From positions 226,589 to 290,588 of the forward strand of contig CYUH01000015.1 of the NCBI GenBank assembly GCA_001403755.1: a DNA stretch of 64,000 bases, given 5' to 3'. Of the stretch, positions 9,042 through 18,612 are shown in pieces (within the stretch, counting starts at the first letter, position 1; the number at the start of each line of letters is the position of its first letter). The notes under the pieces were generated by a model. It was given only the letters and a program-made list of their open reading frames with translations, was not told where the DNA came from and made no database searches. The position numbers were made by a program, and so were the translations under genes. The stretch comes from Chryseobacterium senegalense. Lineage in GTDB: Bacteria > Bacteroidota > Bacteroidia > Flavobacteriales > Weeksellaceae.

Positions 9042-9629
9042 ATGAATTTGTTAAAGAGCTGGTCTCAGCAATATATTGAAGCGGGATGCGACGAAGTAGG
9101 TAGGGGTTGTTTATGTGGTCCGGTAGTAGCAGCTGCGGTTATTATTGATGAGGGTTTTCAGGAGAATTTAATCAACGATTCCAAGAAACTCACCTTCAAA
9201 ACAAGGTTGCAATTAGATGATTACATTCGCAACAACGTGGTAGATTTTGCTGTTGCAGAAGTTGCTCCTGATCTTATTGATGAGTATAATATTTTAAATG
9301 CAAGTATTCATGCCATGCATTTAGCTTTGGATCAACTTAAAACCCGCCCGGAATTTATCCTGGTCGATGGAAACAGATTCCATTCTTACCAATCCATTCC
9401 TCACGAATGTATAATAAAAGGAGATGCGAAACTTCTTTCGATTGCCTGTGCTTCAATTTTAGCAAAAAATTACAGGGACAGGATGATGATTGCGCTTCAC
9501 AAAGAATTCCCGGAATATGGATGGGCTACCAATATGGGCTATGCTACCAAGCAACATCAGGAAGCTCTGAACAAGTATGGTCCCACCATTCATCACCGAA
9601 GATCTTTTCGACTGAATTATAAGATTTAA
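9042..9629 (+). CDS. rnhB: Ribonuclease HII
   Basis: The protein has 195 residues, a normal length for RNase HII. The catalytic acidic pair is in GCDEVGRGCLCGPVVAAAV (Asp17, Glu18). FILVDGNRF near residue 108 supplies the third acid, and SIACASILAKNYRD carries the next conserved block. The enzyme removes misincorporated ribonucleotides and RNA from RNA/DNA hybrids. It stands alone on the plus strand, divergent from susC and convergent with yidC. Confidence 0.96.
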   Translation: MNLLKSWSQQYIEAGCDEVGRGCLCGPVVAAAVIIDEGFQENLINDSKKLTFKTRLQLDDYIRNNVVDFAVAEVAPDLIDEYNILNASIHAMHLALDQLKTRPEFILVDGNRFHSYQSIPHECIIKGDAKLLSIACASILAKNYRDRMMIALHKEFPEYGWATNMGYATKQHQEALNKYGPTIHHRRSFRLNYKI

Positions 9630-9873
9630 AGTGTGCATTTTTACACAATCTAATTCTAAAAAAAATTAGCTGGTTGACCTTAATTGTTCGATAGGTGAGT
9701 TGCGGATCATTTCCCCAATATATCAATTATTGCTTTACTATAAATCTATTATAGCTCCAATGTTTTATTGGACTTTTAATGGACTTCTAATTTAGTTTTA
9801 TTGGACTTATGTAAAGAATAACCTTAGCCTTGGGAGAAAAAACAACGAAAAAACAAATGGTATTGAGCCAAAA

Positions 9874-9900
9874 AAAAGCGGAAATATTATTCCGCTTTTC
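9874..9900 (-). terminator. Terminator of yidC
   Basis: The arms AAAAGCGGAA and TTCCGCTTTT flank a short AT loop. On the minus strand the stem is followed by eight T. It lies 20 bp beyond the yidC stop and could also stop rnhB transcripts. Confidence 0.8.
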
Positions 9901-9919
9901 TTTATTAATATGGTAAATA

Positions 9920-11734
9920 TTATTTCTTTTTGTTCGCCTGTTGCTGCTGAATTTTCTGCTGCTCCTGAGCTTTTTCCATCATCTCGCGCATTCTTTTTTG
10001 GAACTTGCCTTCTTTTTTGGGCTCTTTTTGTTTGTTAGCTTGAATTTGAGCATGGATCTTTTCCTCATCAAGAATCCAATATTTAATAACTAAAATGATT
10101 AGAATGTTGATCGCGTTGGAAACGAAGTAATACCACGATAAACCGGATGCAGAAGTATTCAAAAAGAAAAGGAACGTAATGGGGAAGATGTACATCAGTA
10201 CTTTCATGTTAGGCATTCCTTCTTGCTGTGGTTGCTGCATATTCCCGGAAGTCATCACAGTATAGATTAAAATTACAATCGTACATGCAATGGCAAAAAT
10301 ACTGAGATGATCTCCCAAAAATGGTATATGAAACGGTAATTTAATAACGTCATCATAAGCGGTAAGGTCTTTTGCAAACCAAAAACTTTTACCTCTAAGG
10401 TCAATCATATTCGGGAAGAAGCGGAACAATGCATAGAAAATTGGAATCTGAAGCAGCGCCGGTAAACAGCCTGCCATTTGATTCACGCCGGCTTTTCGGT
10501 AGATAGCCATGGTTTCCTGTTGCTTTTTCATCGGATCTGCATCCTTGAATTTGGCATTCACCTCATCGATTTCAGGGCGAATTACCTTCATCATTGCACT
10601 CAGTTTATGCTGCTTGAACATCACCGGTGAAAGAATGATTTTCACAATAATCGTCATTAAGAAAATAACCCAACCTGCTGCTAAGCCCCAACTGGAGATC
10701 AGGTTGTACATTGGGATAAAGAACCATCTGTTCAAACTTCCGATAAACGACCATCCTAACGGGAGTAATTCGTCAAAATTTTTGTTGTAAGATTTTAATA
10801 AAGGCAAATCCAATGGCATAAAGTACCATTTAAAGTTTTGGTTCAGTTCGTTTCCTGCCAAATCAACCTGCCCGTTGAAGTTGAATTTTTTCAGGAATTC
10901 GCCTTCTTCGATCATCTCCTGGGAGCCTTTAGAGTTTTTGAATCCGTGCTGAGGTTCAATTACGGCCGAGAAAAACTGTTGTTTCACAGCTAGCCAGTTC
11001 AGGGTTTCTTCGGTTTCTTCCATAGTGTTTCTACCGTCGTAATCGAAACTCTTGTAATTGTTGAAACTGTAATTAAATTCGGTGTGCGTTTGTTCTTGTG
11101 CACGACCTTTCTCCATTTCTCTTGCACTGAAGTCCCACACAAAATCAGCTTTGGAATCTGCTACCAAACGCGACAAACCTTGGGTTTTCACATTGAAATC
11201 GACGGTGTATTTGTCCAACAGAGTATAGATGAATTGGATCACGGCACCATTGGCATTAGCTTGCATGGTTACGCTGTTTCCGTTCTGAATCGGGGTGAAA
11301 ACTAAATCCTTAGTATTAAAGGTTTTGCCTGTTTTATCTTTAAATTGAAATCCGTAAGATGAATTGTTTTTATCAAAAATCAATAGATCCTTGTCATTTT
11401 TGTCAGTATTTCTATTGTAAGCTTTGTACTCATTGAGCTGCACAGTACTGATTTGTCCACCCAAAGTAGAAATTCCTAGGCTCAACTCTTTGTTTTTCAG
11501 TTGTACTTGCTGGATTGAAGTGGTTTTTACACTGTCGTTCAAGTTGGTCGCCAACGCTGGTTTAGTGGGATTTTGTACAGAGATTTCCGTGGTTTGAGTT
11601 TTGTTTTGTGCATCCAGTAATGCCTGTTCTTTGGCTTGCTTATCTTGAAAATAAAACATCGCACCGATAAGAATGAGTGAAAACAGGGCGAAACTGATCA
11701 ATTGATTTTTATCTAAACCGTTATTTTGCTGCAT
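9920..11734 (-). CDS. yidC: Membrane protein insertase YidC
   Basis: The protein has 604 residues. One N-terminal membrane segment (about residues 11-27) is followed by a large periplasmic beta domain to about 345. The Oxa1-type insertase core then has hydrophobic segments near 350-375, 420-440, 480-500 and 520-555. The C-terminal tail is rich in Lys, Glu and Gln (EKAQEQQKIQQQQANKKK), as expected for ribosome contact. It inserts and folds inner-membrane proteins alone or with Sec. The length and order are those of the Gram-negative type. It is preceded on the same strand by pyrG, but a terminator and a promoter lie between them. Confidence 0.97.
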   Translation of the reverse strand: MQQNNGLDKNQLISFALFSLILIGAMFYFQDKQAKEQALLDAQNKTQTTEISVQNPTKPALATNLNDSVKTTSIQQVQLKNKELSLGISTLGGQISTVQLNEYKAYNRNTDKNDKDLLIFDKNNSSYGFQFKDKTGKTFNTKDLVFTPIQNGNSVTMQANANGAVIQFIYTLLDKYTVDFNVKTQGLSRLVADSKADFVWDFSAREMEKGRAQEQTHTEFNYSFNNYKSFDYDGRNTMEETEETLNWLAVKQQFFSAVIEPQHGFKNSKGSQEMIEEGEFLKKFNFNGQVDLAGNELNQNFKWYFMPLDLPLLKSYNKNFDELLPLGWSFIGSLNRWFFIPMYNLISSWGLAAGWVIFLMTIIVKIILSPVMFKQHKLSAMMKVIRPEIDEVNAKFKDADPMKKQQETMAIYRKAGVNQMAGCLPALLQIPIFYALFRFFPNMIDLRGKSFWFAKDLTAYDDVIKLPFHIPFLGDHLSIFAIACTIVILIYTVMTSGNMQQPQQEGMPNMKVLMYIFPITFLFFLNTSASGLSWYYFVSNAINILIILVIKYWILDEEKIHAQIQANKQKEPKKEGKFQKRMREMMEKAQEQQKIQQQQANKKK

Positions 11735-11804
11735 CTTTTTTTATTGATTATTTGATGATTGGGCAGGTTTTTCTTGAAACCCTGGACCCTTTAATTTTGG
11801 CTGA

Positions 11805-11812
11805 CAAAAATA
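11805..11812 (-). promoter_or_regulatory. -7 element upstream of yidC
   Basis: On the minus strand it reads TATTTTTG, a full match to TAnnTTTG. Two copies of TTGACAAAA lie upstream of it and could include the -33 element. It is 70 bp before the yidC ATG. Confidence 0.5.
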
Positions 11813-11856
11813 CAGAATTTTTTGTCAATGAAGAATATTTTGTCAACTCATTTAAA

Positions 11857-11894
11857 AACAGAGAGATAAAAAACATGGTGTCTTTTATCTCTCA
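11857..11894 (-). terminator. Terminator of pyrG
   Basis: The arms GAGATAAAA and TTTTATCTC lie 6 bp beyond the pyrG stop. On the minus strand a T-rich stretch follows the stem. Confidence 0.65.
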
Positions 11895-11899
11895 GGAAT

Positions 11900-13507
11900 T
11901 TATTTTTTTGTTGCTGCTTTTATCAATGCTTTAAAGAGTGGATGCGGCGATGCAACCGTACTTTTGTATTCGGGATGGTACTGTACACCGACGTAGAACG
12001 GATGGTTTTTAAGTTCAAGGGTTTCCACCAATCCGGTTTCCGGATTCACGCCACTAGGAGTTAGTCCGTTCTTTTCGAATTCTTCTTTATATTCGGAATT
12101 AAATTCGTAGCGGTGGCGGTGTCTTTCGGAGATGTTTTTGGCTCCGTATATTTCAAAAAGTGTGGAGTTAGGCTTCAGGCTGCATTTCCAAGCGCCCAAT
12201 CTCATGGTTCCGCCTTTGTGTACTACATTTTTCTGCTCTTCCATTAATGATATTACAGGATCTGGAGTGGAGGTATCGAATTCCATAGAGTTGGATTTCG
12301 CGTATCCTAAAACGTTTCTGGCAAATTCAATCGTCATGATTTGCATTCCTAGACAAATTCCCAATAACGGAATATTATTTTCCCGGGCGTATTTGGCTGC
12401 GGAAATTTTACCTTCTATCCCTCTGTCACCAAATCCAGGCGCAATGAGCATTCCGTCGATTCCTCTCAAGGTTTCCTGTATGTTATCTTCAGTGAGGTCG
12501 CCACTATACACCCATCGCACATTAACCTCGGTTTCCAAATCTGCACCTGCGTGGATAAATGCCTCAGCAATAGATTTATAGGAGTCTTGAAGAGAAACAT
12601 ATTTACCAACCAAAGCAATCTCGACGCTTTTTTTAGGGTTTTGGTACCTTTTCAGGAAACCTTTCCAATCTTTTAGATCAGCCTCTTTGTCGGATTTAAG
12701 GTTGAGCTCCTTTAATACAACATCATCAAAATTTTGTTTCTGCAAATAAAGCGGAACTTCATAGATGGTTTCGAGGTCGCGACATTCAATAACATTATCT
12801 AATGAAACATTGCAAAATTGAGCGAGTTTTGCGCGCTGTTCTTTTGGTATTTTATGCTCGGTGCGGCATACCAGAACGTCGGCTTGGATGCCGCTTTCCA
12901 TCAGTTGACGCACGGAGTGCTGTGATGGTTTGGTTTTCAGCTCACCACTGGAAGCAAGGTAAGGAAGTAGGGTAAGGTGAATGACCATGGAATTACTTTC
13001 GCCAAGTTCCCATCTCAGCTGTCTTACACTTTCAATATAAGGAAGAGATTCGATGTCGCCTACAGTTCCACCTATTTCCGTGATGATGATGTCGTAATTT
13101 TGTTTCGCTAGAATTTTTATTCTTCGCTTGATTTCATTGGTGATGTGAGGGATTACCTGTACTGTTTTGCCCAAGAAATCACCTTTTCTTTCTTTCTCGA
13201 TAACGGTTTGGTAAATTTTCCCGGTCGTTACGTTATTGTTTTGGGAAGTGGCAGAATTTAGGAATCTTTCGTAGTGTCCCAAATCCAGATCCGTTTCCGC
13301 ACCATCTTCGGTTACGTAGCATTCGCCGTGTTCATAAGGATTTAAGGTTCCTGGGTCGATATTGATATAAGGATCAAGCTTTTGAATGGTGACATTGAAG
13401 CCTCGGGATTTTAGGAGAAGTCCCAAAGAAGCGGAAACAATTCCCTTTCCTAAAGATGAAGTTACACCTCCCGTTACGAAGATGTATTTGGTGTTCTTTT
13501 TACTCAT
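11900..13507 (-). CDS. pyrG: CTP synthase
   Basis: The protein has 535 residues from the chosen start MSKKNTKYIF. A longer start at 13525 would overlap the -7 element at 13523-13530. The N-terminal amidoligase domain begins YIFVTGGVTSSLGKGI, with IGGTVGDIES further on. The C-terminal glutamine amidotransferase domain has the nucleophile in LGICLGMQ and the His/Glu pair in VQYHPEYKS. It makes CTP from UTP using glutamine and ATP. The length is normal. Confidence 0.97.
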   Translation of the reverse strand: MSKKNTKYIFVTGGVTSSLGKGIVSASLGLLLKSRGFNVTIQKLDPYINIDPGTLNPYEHGECYVTEDGAETDLDLGHYERFLNSATSQNNNVTTGKIYQTVIEKERKGDFLGKTVQVIPHITNEIKRRIKILAKQNYDIIITEIGGTVGDIESLPYIESVRQLRWELGESNSMVIHLTLLPYLASSGELKTKPSQHSVRQLMESGIQADVLVCRTEHKIPKEQRAKLAQFCNVSLDNVIECRDLETIYEVPLYLQKQNFDDVVLKELNLKSDKEADLKDWKGFLKRYQNPKKSVEIALVGKYVSLQDSYKSIAEAFIHAGADLETEVNVRWVYSGDLTEDNIQETLRGIDGMLIAPGFGDRGIEGKISAAKYARENNIPLLGICLGMQIMTIEFARNVLGYAKSNSMEFDTSTPDPVISLMEEQKNVVHKGGTMRLGAWKCSLKPNSTLFEIYGAKNISERHRHRYEFNSEYKEEFEKNGLTPSGVNPETGLVETLELKNHPFYVGVQYHPEYKSTVASPHPLFKALIKAATKK

Positions 13508-13522
13508 TAGATTAGGTTTGTG

Positions 13523-13530
13523 CAAAGTTA
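13523..13530 (-). promoter_or_regulatory. -7 element upstream of pyrG
   Basis: On the minus strand it reads TAACTTTG, a full TAnnTTTG match, 15 bp before the ATG at 13507. The implied leader is very short. Confidence 0.55.
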
Positions 13531-13752
13531 GGGTAAAAAATAATATCGAACAATTTCCCGTATTTTTATTTCAAATAAGATTTGGAGTTGTTCTTTTGAA
13601 TCCATCAAAATGAAAGATTGATAATTTTTAGGGTTAAGCGATGAAAATTTATCGATTTTATTCAATTAAATTTTATAAAAATTTACTTTTTAATTGTGGT
13701 TGTGAATAAAATTGTTAATTTAACCGAATTAAATTTAAAAAAATAAAATTGT

Positions 13753-16488
13753 ATGAAAAAACATCTATCCCTGATTGGTGTTCTTGGATTTTTACTTGCA
13801 GGAAACCTAAGTGTTTCTGCCCAAGAATTTATTAATAAAAAGATTACCGACTCCAATGGAAACATTAGTCTGATTACTTTAAAAGAGAATTCTAATGTGA
13901 CTTCTGCACAAGTTCCGGCTTTGATGAGACAGTTGCTGAATCTTTCGCCGCAGACCGAAATGAAAATTGTAAAGTCTGAAAATTATTTTACCGGAAATCT
14001 GCATGACGAGAAATACCAAATGTATTTTAATAATATCAAGGTAGAATTCGGGGAATATCATGTTCATTATAAAAACGGAGATGTAACCAGCATGAATGGT
14101 GAGGTTTTCGGTACATCTGGTGTGAATACTCAACCCGCAATCTCAGCAAGCAAAGCATTCGATCACGCATTAAAAAGTGTGAATGCCAACAAATACATGT
14201 GGGAAGATGCGGAATATGTAAAACAAAATGGCTACTCCAAACCGGTAGGTGAGTTGGTTTTACTGCCGCTTCAACAAAAAGAAGGCGCTTATCAACTTGT
14301 GCTTGCTTATAAATTCGACATTTATGCTGCGCAGCCGATCAGTAGAGCTAATATTTATGTGGATGCGACCACCGGCCGAGTGATTGCTACCGATGCGATC
14401 ATGAAACACGCCGACAAGCCGGGTAGTTTATCCTATGAAGATCATCAATCAACTTCTGTTGCGCCACATGCTTCCGTCCTTGAAACTTTGGTTATCGGTA
14501 CTGCAGATACCCGATACAGCGGAACAAAAAGTATAGAAACAACTTTATCAGGAACCAATTATATCCTTCAGGAAGCAACCCGAGGAAATGGAGTGAGAAC
14601 CTTCAACTCCCAGAAATCACAATCGGTATCATCAACCACTAATTTTACCGACGCTGATAATAACTGGACCGCCGCAGAGTTCGATAATGCCAATTTCGAC
14701 AACGCAGCTTTGGATGCACATTGGGGAGTAGGCAAAACTTATGATTACTTTAAAGAAACCTTTAATAGGAATAGTTACAATAATGCAGGAGCACTTTTAA
14801 AAAGTTATGTCCATTATGGTAATGCATACGAAAATGCAGGATGGACTGGTTCTGAAATGGTTTATGGAGATGGAGCCAATACTTTCAATCCACTTACCGC
14901 TTTTGATGTTACCGCGCATGAGCTCGGTCACGCAGTTTGCCAATCGACGGCTAACCTAGCTTACCAAAGAGAATCAGGAGCGATTAATGAAGGGCTTTCT
15001 GATATTTGGGGAGCTTTGGTGGAATATACCTATGCTCCGGATAAACAAAACTTCTTGATCGGGGAAGAGATTACCAAAATTGCGCCGGGATATTTGAGAT
15101 CCATGAGTAACCCGAAATCAGGACTTAGCCCGCAACCTGACACCTATCGCGGAATCAACTGGAAACCGGCAACCGTAGAAGAAGGTTGTGTAACTCCTAG
15201 TTCTTCCACTAATGATAATTGTGGAGTGCATTACAACAGTGGGGTTTTGAATCACTGGTTTTATATTTTGGTACAAGGAAAAACAGGTGTTAATGATTTA
15301 GGCAAATCATACAGTGTTACGGGAATCGGCTTCCTGAAAGCTGCACAGATTGTATACCGCCTGGAAACAACCTATCTTACCGCAAATTCCAATTATATCA
15401 ATGCCAGAAACTTTGGTGTACAGGCAGCGCAAGAATTATTTGGAGTAGATTCTCCTGAAGCTATTGCCACTCAAAATGCATTTTACGCAGTTGGTTTAGG
15501 ATTGAAATATCTCACTACTCCCGATACAACTCCGCCGACAATTCCTACAAACTTACAGGCTAATAATACTACCGGGAATACGACCAACTTGGTGTGGAAT
15601 CCATCAACAGATAACGAAGACCTGCTAGGATACGAAGTGTATAAAGAGGATACGAAAATTGCGACAGTTACCGTTCCAAATTATAAAGCGACCGGCTTGA
15701 GTTTAAGTACCACTTATAATTTCAAAGTACGAGCTATTGATGCTTATGACAATGTTTCAGAATACAGTAATGTGTTGCCGGTAACCACTACTGATGTACC
15801 GGATTATTGTACTTCGCAGGGAAATAGTACCGCTGACGAAAGAATTCGAAGAGTTCAGTTTGGAACCATCGATAATGCCAGTACAGGTACTGCTGGTTAT
15901 GAAGATTTCACCAGCTTAGTGACTGAAATAGAAAGAGAAAAAACGTATCCATTTACCATAACTCCAATCTGGACAGGGACTACTTATAATGAAGGTTATG
16001 CTGTATTTATCGATTGGAACGGCGATGGCGACTTTACCGACAGTGGTGAAACAGTGTTTACAAAAGCAGCTTCTAAAACCACACCGATCGTCGGCGAGAT
16101 CACAGTTCCTGCAAGTGCTGTACTGAAAAAGGTAAGAATGAGAGTGTCCATGAAATATAACGCTATTCCAACTTCTTGTGAAACATTTAGTTATGGCCAA
16201 GTTGAGGATTATTCAGTAGAAATCAAAGAAGTTCTGGCTAACAATGAGGTTGCAGCGAATGGTAAAGAGTTTAATATTTACCCTAATCCAGTTCAAGATG
16301 TGATCAATATTCAATCGAAAGGAAGTGCCGAATTAACTTACCAAATTATCAATACTGCCGGTCAGGTAGTTTTGAGTGGTAAAACTACAGGAAAAACGAT
16401 TAATGCACAGCGTTTAACCTCCGGAGCGTATCTTCTTAAAATAGAAAATAACGGAGTTAGTTCTACCCATAAATTCATCAAGAACTAA
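13753..16488 (+). CDS. Secreted M4-family metalloprotease with FN3, GEVED and T9SS sorting domains
   Basis: The protein has 911 residues. Signal peptide 1-23 ends SVSA. An FTP/PepSY-type propeptide runs to about 240. The thermolysin-like catalytic domain has the zinc motif HELGH at 389-393 and the downstream ligand in NEGLSDIWGALVEY. A fibronectin type III domain lies near 595-680 and a GEVED domain near 690-825 (FIDWNGDGDFTDSGE, GQVEDYSVEI). The T9SS type A sorting tail starts NIYPNPVQDVINI near 842 and ends KFIKN. It is therefore a zymogen exported by Sec and then T9SS to the surface or medium. A terminator follows. Confidence 0.95.
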   Translation: MKKHLSLIGVLGFLLAGNLSVSAQEFINKKITDSNGNISLITLKENSNVTSAQVPALMRQLLNLSPQTEMKIVKSENYFTGNLHDEKYQMYFNNIKVEFGEYHVHYKNGDVTSMNGEVFGTSGVNTQPAISASKAFDHALKSVNANKYMWEDAEYVKQNGYSKPVGELVLLPLQQKEGAYQLVLAYKFDIYAAQPISRANIYVDATTGRVIATDAIMKHADKPGSLSYEDHQSTSVAPHASVLETLVIGTADTRYSGTKSIETTLSGTNYILQEATRGNGVRTFNSQKSQSVSSTTNFTDADNNWTAAEFDNANFDNAALDAHWGVGKTYDYFKETFNRNSYNNAGALLKSYVHYGNAYENAGWTGSEMVYGDGANTFNPLTAFDVTAHELGHAVCQSTANLAYQRESGAINEGLSDIWGALVEYTYAPDKQNFLIGEEITKIAPGYLRSMSNPKSGLSPQPDTYRGINWKPATVEEGCVTPSSSTNDNCGVHYNSGVLNHWFYILVQGKTGVNDLGKSYSVTGIGFLKAAQIVYRLETTYLTANSNYINARNFGVQAAQELFGVDSPEAIATQNAFYAVGLGLKYLTTPDTTPPTIPTNLQANNTTGNTTNLVWNPSTDNEDLLGYEVYKEDTKIATVTVPNYKATGLSLSTTYNFKVRAIDAYDNVSEYSNVLPVTTTDVPDYCTSQGNSTADERIRRVQFGTIDNASTGTAGYEDFTSLVTEIEREKTYPFTITPIWTGTTYNEGYAVFIDWNGDGDFTDSGETVFTKAASKTTPIVGEITVPASAVLKKVRMRVSMKYNAIPTSCETFSYGQVEDYSVEIKEVLANNEVAANGKEFNIYPNPVQDVINIQSKGSAELTYQIINTAGQVVLSGKTTGKTINAQRLTSGAYLLKIENNGVSSTHKFIKN

Positions 16489-16508
16489 ATTTAAAGTTTG
16501 TTTTTTTT

Positions 16509-16540
16509 AAGACTGTCAATTTTCTGGCAGTCTTTTTTTT
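16509..16540 (+). terminator. Terminator of the M4 protease gene
   Basis: The arms AAGACTGTCA and TGGCAGTCTT (one G-T pair) flank an AT loop and are followed by a T run. Confidence 0.8.
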
Positions 16541-16587
16541 TGATTTTAATTAATGTTTAATAAATTTTTGTTGCGTATTTTTACCCC

Positions 16588-17934
16588 ATGGCAAAAGTGA
16601 AAAAAGCATATTTCTGTCAGAACTGCGGTTCCCAATATCCGCAGTGGCTCGGACAATGCAAAAATTGCGGAGAATGGAATACTTTGGTAGAAGAAATTGT
16701 TGAAAAATCCCCCGCTAAAAGCTACTCCGAAAGATCGAAACAGCACATCATCAACATTATTGAAGTAGAAACGTACGAAGAACCAAGAATTAAAACTCCT
16801 TCCGAAGAACTCAATCGTGTTTTGGGTGGCGGAATCGTTTTAGGTTCCGTGACTTTAATCGGTGGCGAACCGGGAATCGGAAAATCTACATTGCTACTTC
16901 AATTGGCTTTAAAAATGAAGAAAAAAATTCTTTATGTTTCCGGTGAAGAAAGTGCCTCGCAAATTAAAATGCGTGCCGATCGATTGACGGAACTTCAGAA
17001 TCCACATTGCTATCTTTTCACTGAAACTTCATTAGAAAAAATCCTTCATGAAGCCAAAAAATTAGCTCCCGATTTTGTTATTATTGACTCCATTCAAACC
17101 CTGCAAAGTCAGTTGATCGAAAGTTCGCCCGGAACTGTTTCCCAAATTCGCGAATGCTCCAATGAAATTATAAAATTCGCAAAGGAAAACAATACGCCGG
17201 TTTTCCTGGTTGGTCATATCACCAAAGACGGACAAATTGCAGGACCTAAAGTTTTGGAACACATGGTCGATGTTGTCTTGAATTTTGATGGCGACAGAAA
17301 TCACCTGTTCCGATTATTGCGCGCCAATAAAAACCGTTTTGGGTCTACCGCCGAAATTGGTATTTACGAAATGGTTTCCCAAGGATTGAAAGAGATTAAA
17401 AATCCATCAGAAATTTTGATTACCAAAAAGTTTGAAGAGCTTTCCGGAAACTCGGTTGCAGTAACTTTAGAAGGTAATCGCCCGATGCTGATCGAAATTC
17501 AGGCATTGGTAAGTACCGCAGTTTACGGAACGCCACAAAGAAGTTGTACCGGTTTCGATTCTAAACGGTTGAATATGCTGTTGGCTGTTCTTGAAAAACG
17601 CGCAGGTTTTCAGTTGGGTGCGAAAGACGTTTTCCTGAATATCACAGGTGGTATCAAAACGGATGATCCTGCTTTGGATTTAGCGGTAGTTGCTTCCGTC
17701 TTATCGAGCAACGAAGATATTGCCATTTCCGAGCATTTCTGTTTTGCCGGAGAAATAGGGTTGAGCGGAGAAATTCGTCCGGTTTCCCAAATTGAACAGC
17801 GAATTTCTGAAGCAGAAAAATTGGGTTACGACAAGATTTTTGTTAGTAATTTGAATAAAATTCCAAAAAAGAATTTCGGAATTACCATTGTTGAGGTAAG
17901 TAAAATTGAGGATTTTCACGAATATTTGTTTTAA
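16588..17934 (+). CDS. radA: DNA repair protein RadA
   Basis: The protein has 448 residues, normal for RadA/Sms. The N-terminal C4 zinc finger is FCQNCGSQYPQWLGQCKNCG (about 9-28). The RecA-like core has Walker A GGEPGIGKSTLL near 91-102 and the RadA-specific KNRFG near 248. The C-terminal third is a Lon-protease-like domain (FLNITGGIKTDDPALDLAV). RadA acts in branch migration and processing of recombination intermediates. An 8-bp spacer and a hairpin follow the stop codon. Confidence 0.97.
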   Translation: MAKVKKAYFCQNCGSQYPQWLGQCKNCGEWNTLVEEIVEKSPAKSYSERSKQHIINIIEVETYEEPRIKTPSEELNRVLGGGIVLGSVTLIGGEPGIGKSTLLLQLALKMKKKILYVSGEESASQIKMRADRLTELQNPHCYLFTETSLEKILHEAKKLAPDFVIIDSIQTLQSQLIESSPGTVSQIRECSNEIIKFAKENNTPVFLVGHITKDGQIAGPKVLEHMVDVVLNFDGDRNHLFRLLRANKNRFGSTAEIGIYEMVSQGLKEIKNPSEILITKKFEELSGNSVAVTLEGNRPMLIEIQALVSTAVYGTPQRSCTGFDSKRLNMLLAVLEKRAGFQLGAKDVFLNITGGIKTDDPALDLAVVASVLSSNEDIAISEHFCFAGEIGLSGEIRPVSQIEQRISEAEKLGYDKIFVSNLNKIPKKNFGITIVEVSKIEDFHEYLF

Positions 17935-17942
17935 ACGTGGGC

Positions 17943-17975
17943 AGCGCTGTTAGAGCTCGAAGCTCTAACAGCGCT
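17943..17975. repeat. REP-like hairpin upstream of the RAYT gene
   Basis: A perfect inverted repeat: arm AGCGCTGTTAGAGCT at 17943-17957, loop CGA, and the complementary arm at 17961-17975. It lies 8 bp after the radA stop and 8 bp before the transposase start. The same arms recur at 18567-18599 with a different loop. Confidence 0.92.
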
Positions 17976-17982
17976 TACAATA

Positions 17983-18564
17983 ATGATGAAAAAAAATATA
18001 TTTCCTTTGCAACCTCAGCATATCTATCACATTTATAACCGTGGAATAAATGGAGCACCGTTGTTTTTTGACCATCAGAACTATCTTTATTTCCAGAAGC
18101 TTATCACGCAAAAAGTAAAACCCATTGCCAAGATTTACAGTTATTGTTTGCTAAAAAACCATTTTCATCTTCTGGTTAAAATTGAAAGCGAAGCGAAAAT
18201 AAGAGCGCTTTTTCCTGAAAAAAACCAGACCGCAATCGAAACGATTATCAGCCAACAATTTTCGAATACCTTTAACAGTTATTCTCAAGCAATCAATAAA
18301 CGGTATGCGAGAACAGGCAAATTATTTGAGCTGCCATTTCGGCGAAGGGATATTGATTCTTCTGAAAAACTGGTCACCACAATTCTCTACATTAATCAAA
18401 ATCCTGTAAAGCACGGGATTACTAAAGATGGTTTTTCGTATCCCTATTCGTCTGCATCTGATATTATTAAGAATAACAATATATTTATTGAAATTGATGA
18501 TATTATTAACTTATTTGATGGAGTTGACGGGTTTAAAAATTCTTTACAAAATTATGACGTTTAA
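17983..18564 (+). CDS. REP-associated tyrosine transposase (RAYT, IS200-like Y1)
   Basis: The protein has 193 residues. The HUH metal-binding motif is in LLKNHFHLLVKIE near residue 55, and the catalytic Tyr is probably the one in LYINQNPVKHG near 137. YHIYNRGINGAPLF at the N-terminus is the usual RAYT opening. Single-strand transposases of this kind are usually domesticated and act on hairpin repeats rather than moving themselves. It is framed within a few bases by two hairpins with identical 15-nt arms, which are its likely substrates. A second start Met directly follows the first. It may be read through from radA. Confidence 0.88.
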   Translation: MMKKNIFPLQPQHIYHIYNRGINGAPLFFDHQNYLYFQKLITQKVKPIAKIYSYCLLKNHFHLLVKIESEAKIRALFPEKNQTAIETIISQQFSNTFNSYSQAINKRYARTGKLFELPFRRRDIDSSEKLVTTILYINQNPVKHGITKDGFSYPYSSASDIIKNNNIFIEIDDIINLFDGVDGFKNSLQNYDV

Positions 18565-18566
18565 TT

Positions 18567-18599
18567 AGCGCTGTTAGAGCTTGGAGCTCTAACAGCGCT
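18567..18599. repeat. REP-like hairpin downstream of the RAYT gene
   Basis: The arms are identical to the copy at 17943-17975 (15 of 15 nt), but the loop is TGG instead of CGA. It starts 2 bp after the transposase stop codon and ends 13 bp before the next gene. Confidence 0.92.
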
Positions 18600-18612
18600 C
18601 CAAAGAAAAACT

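Noticed and set aside
17943..17975. Plain terminator of radA
   Set aside because: It may act as one, but no T run follows on the plus strand and an identical-arm copy lies after the transposase, so the REP-like reading is preferred.
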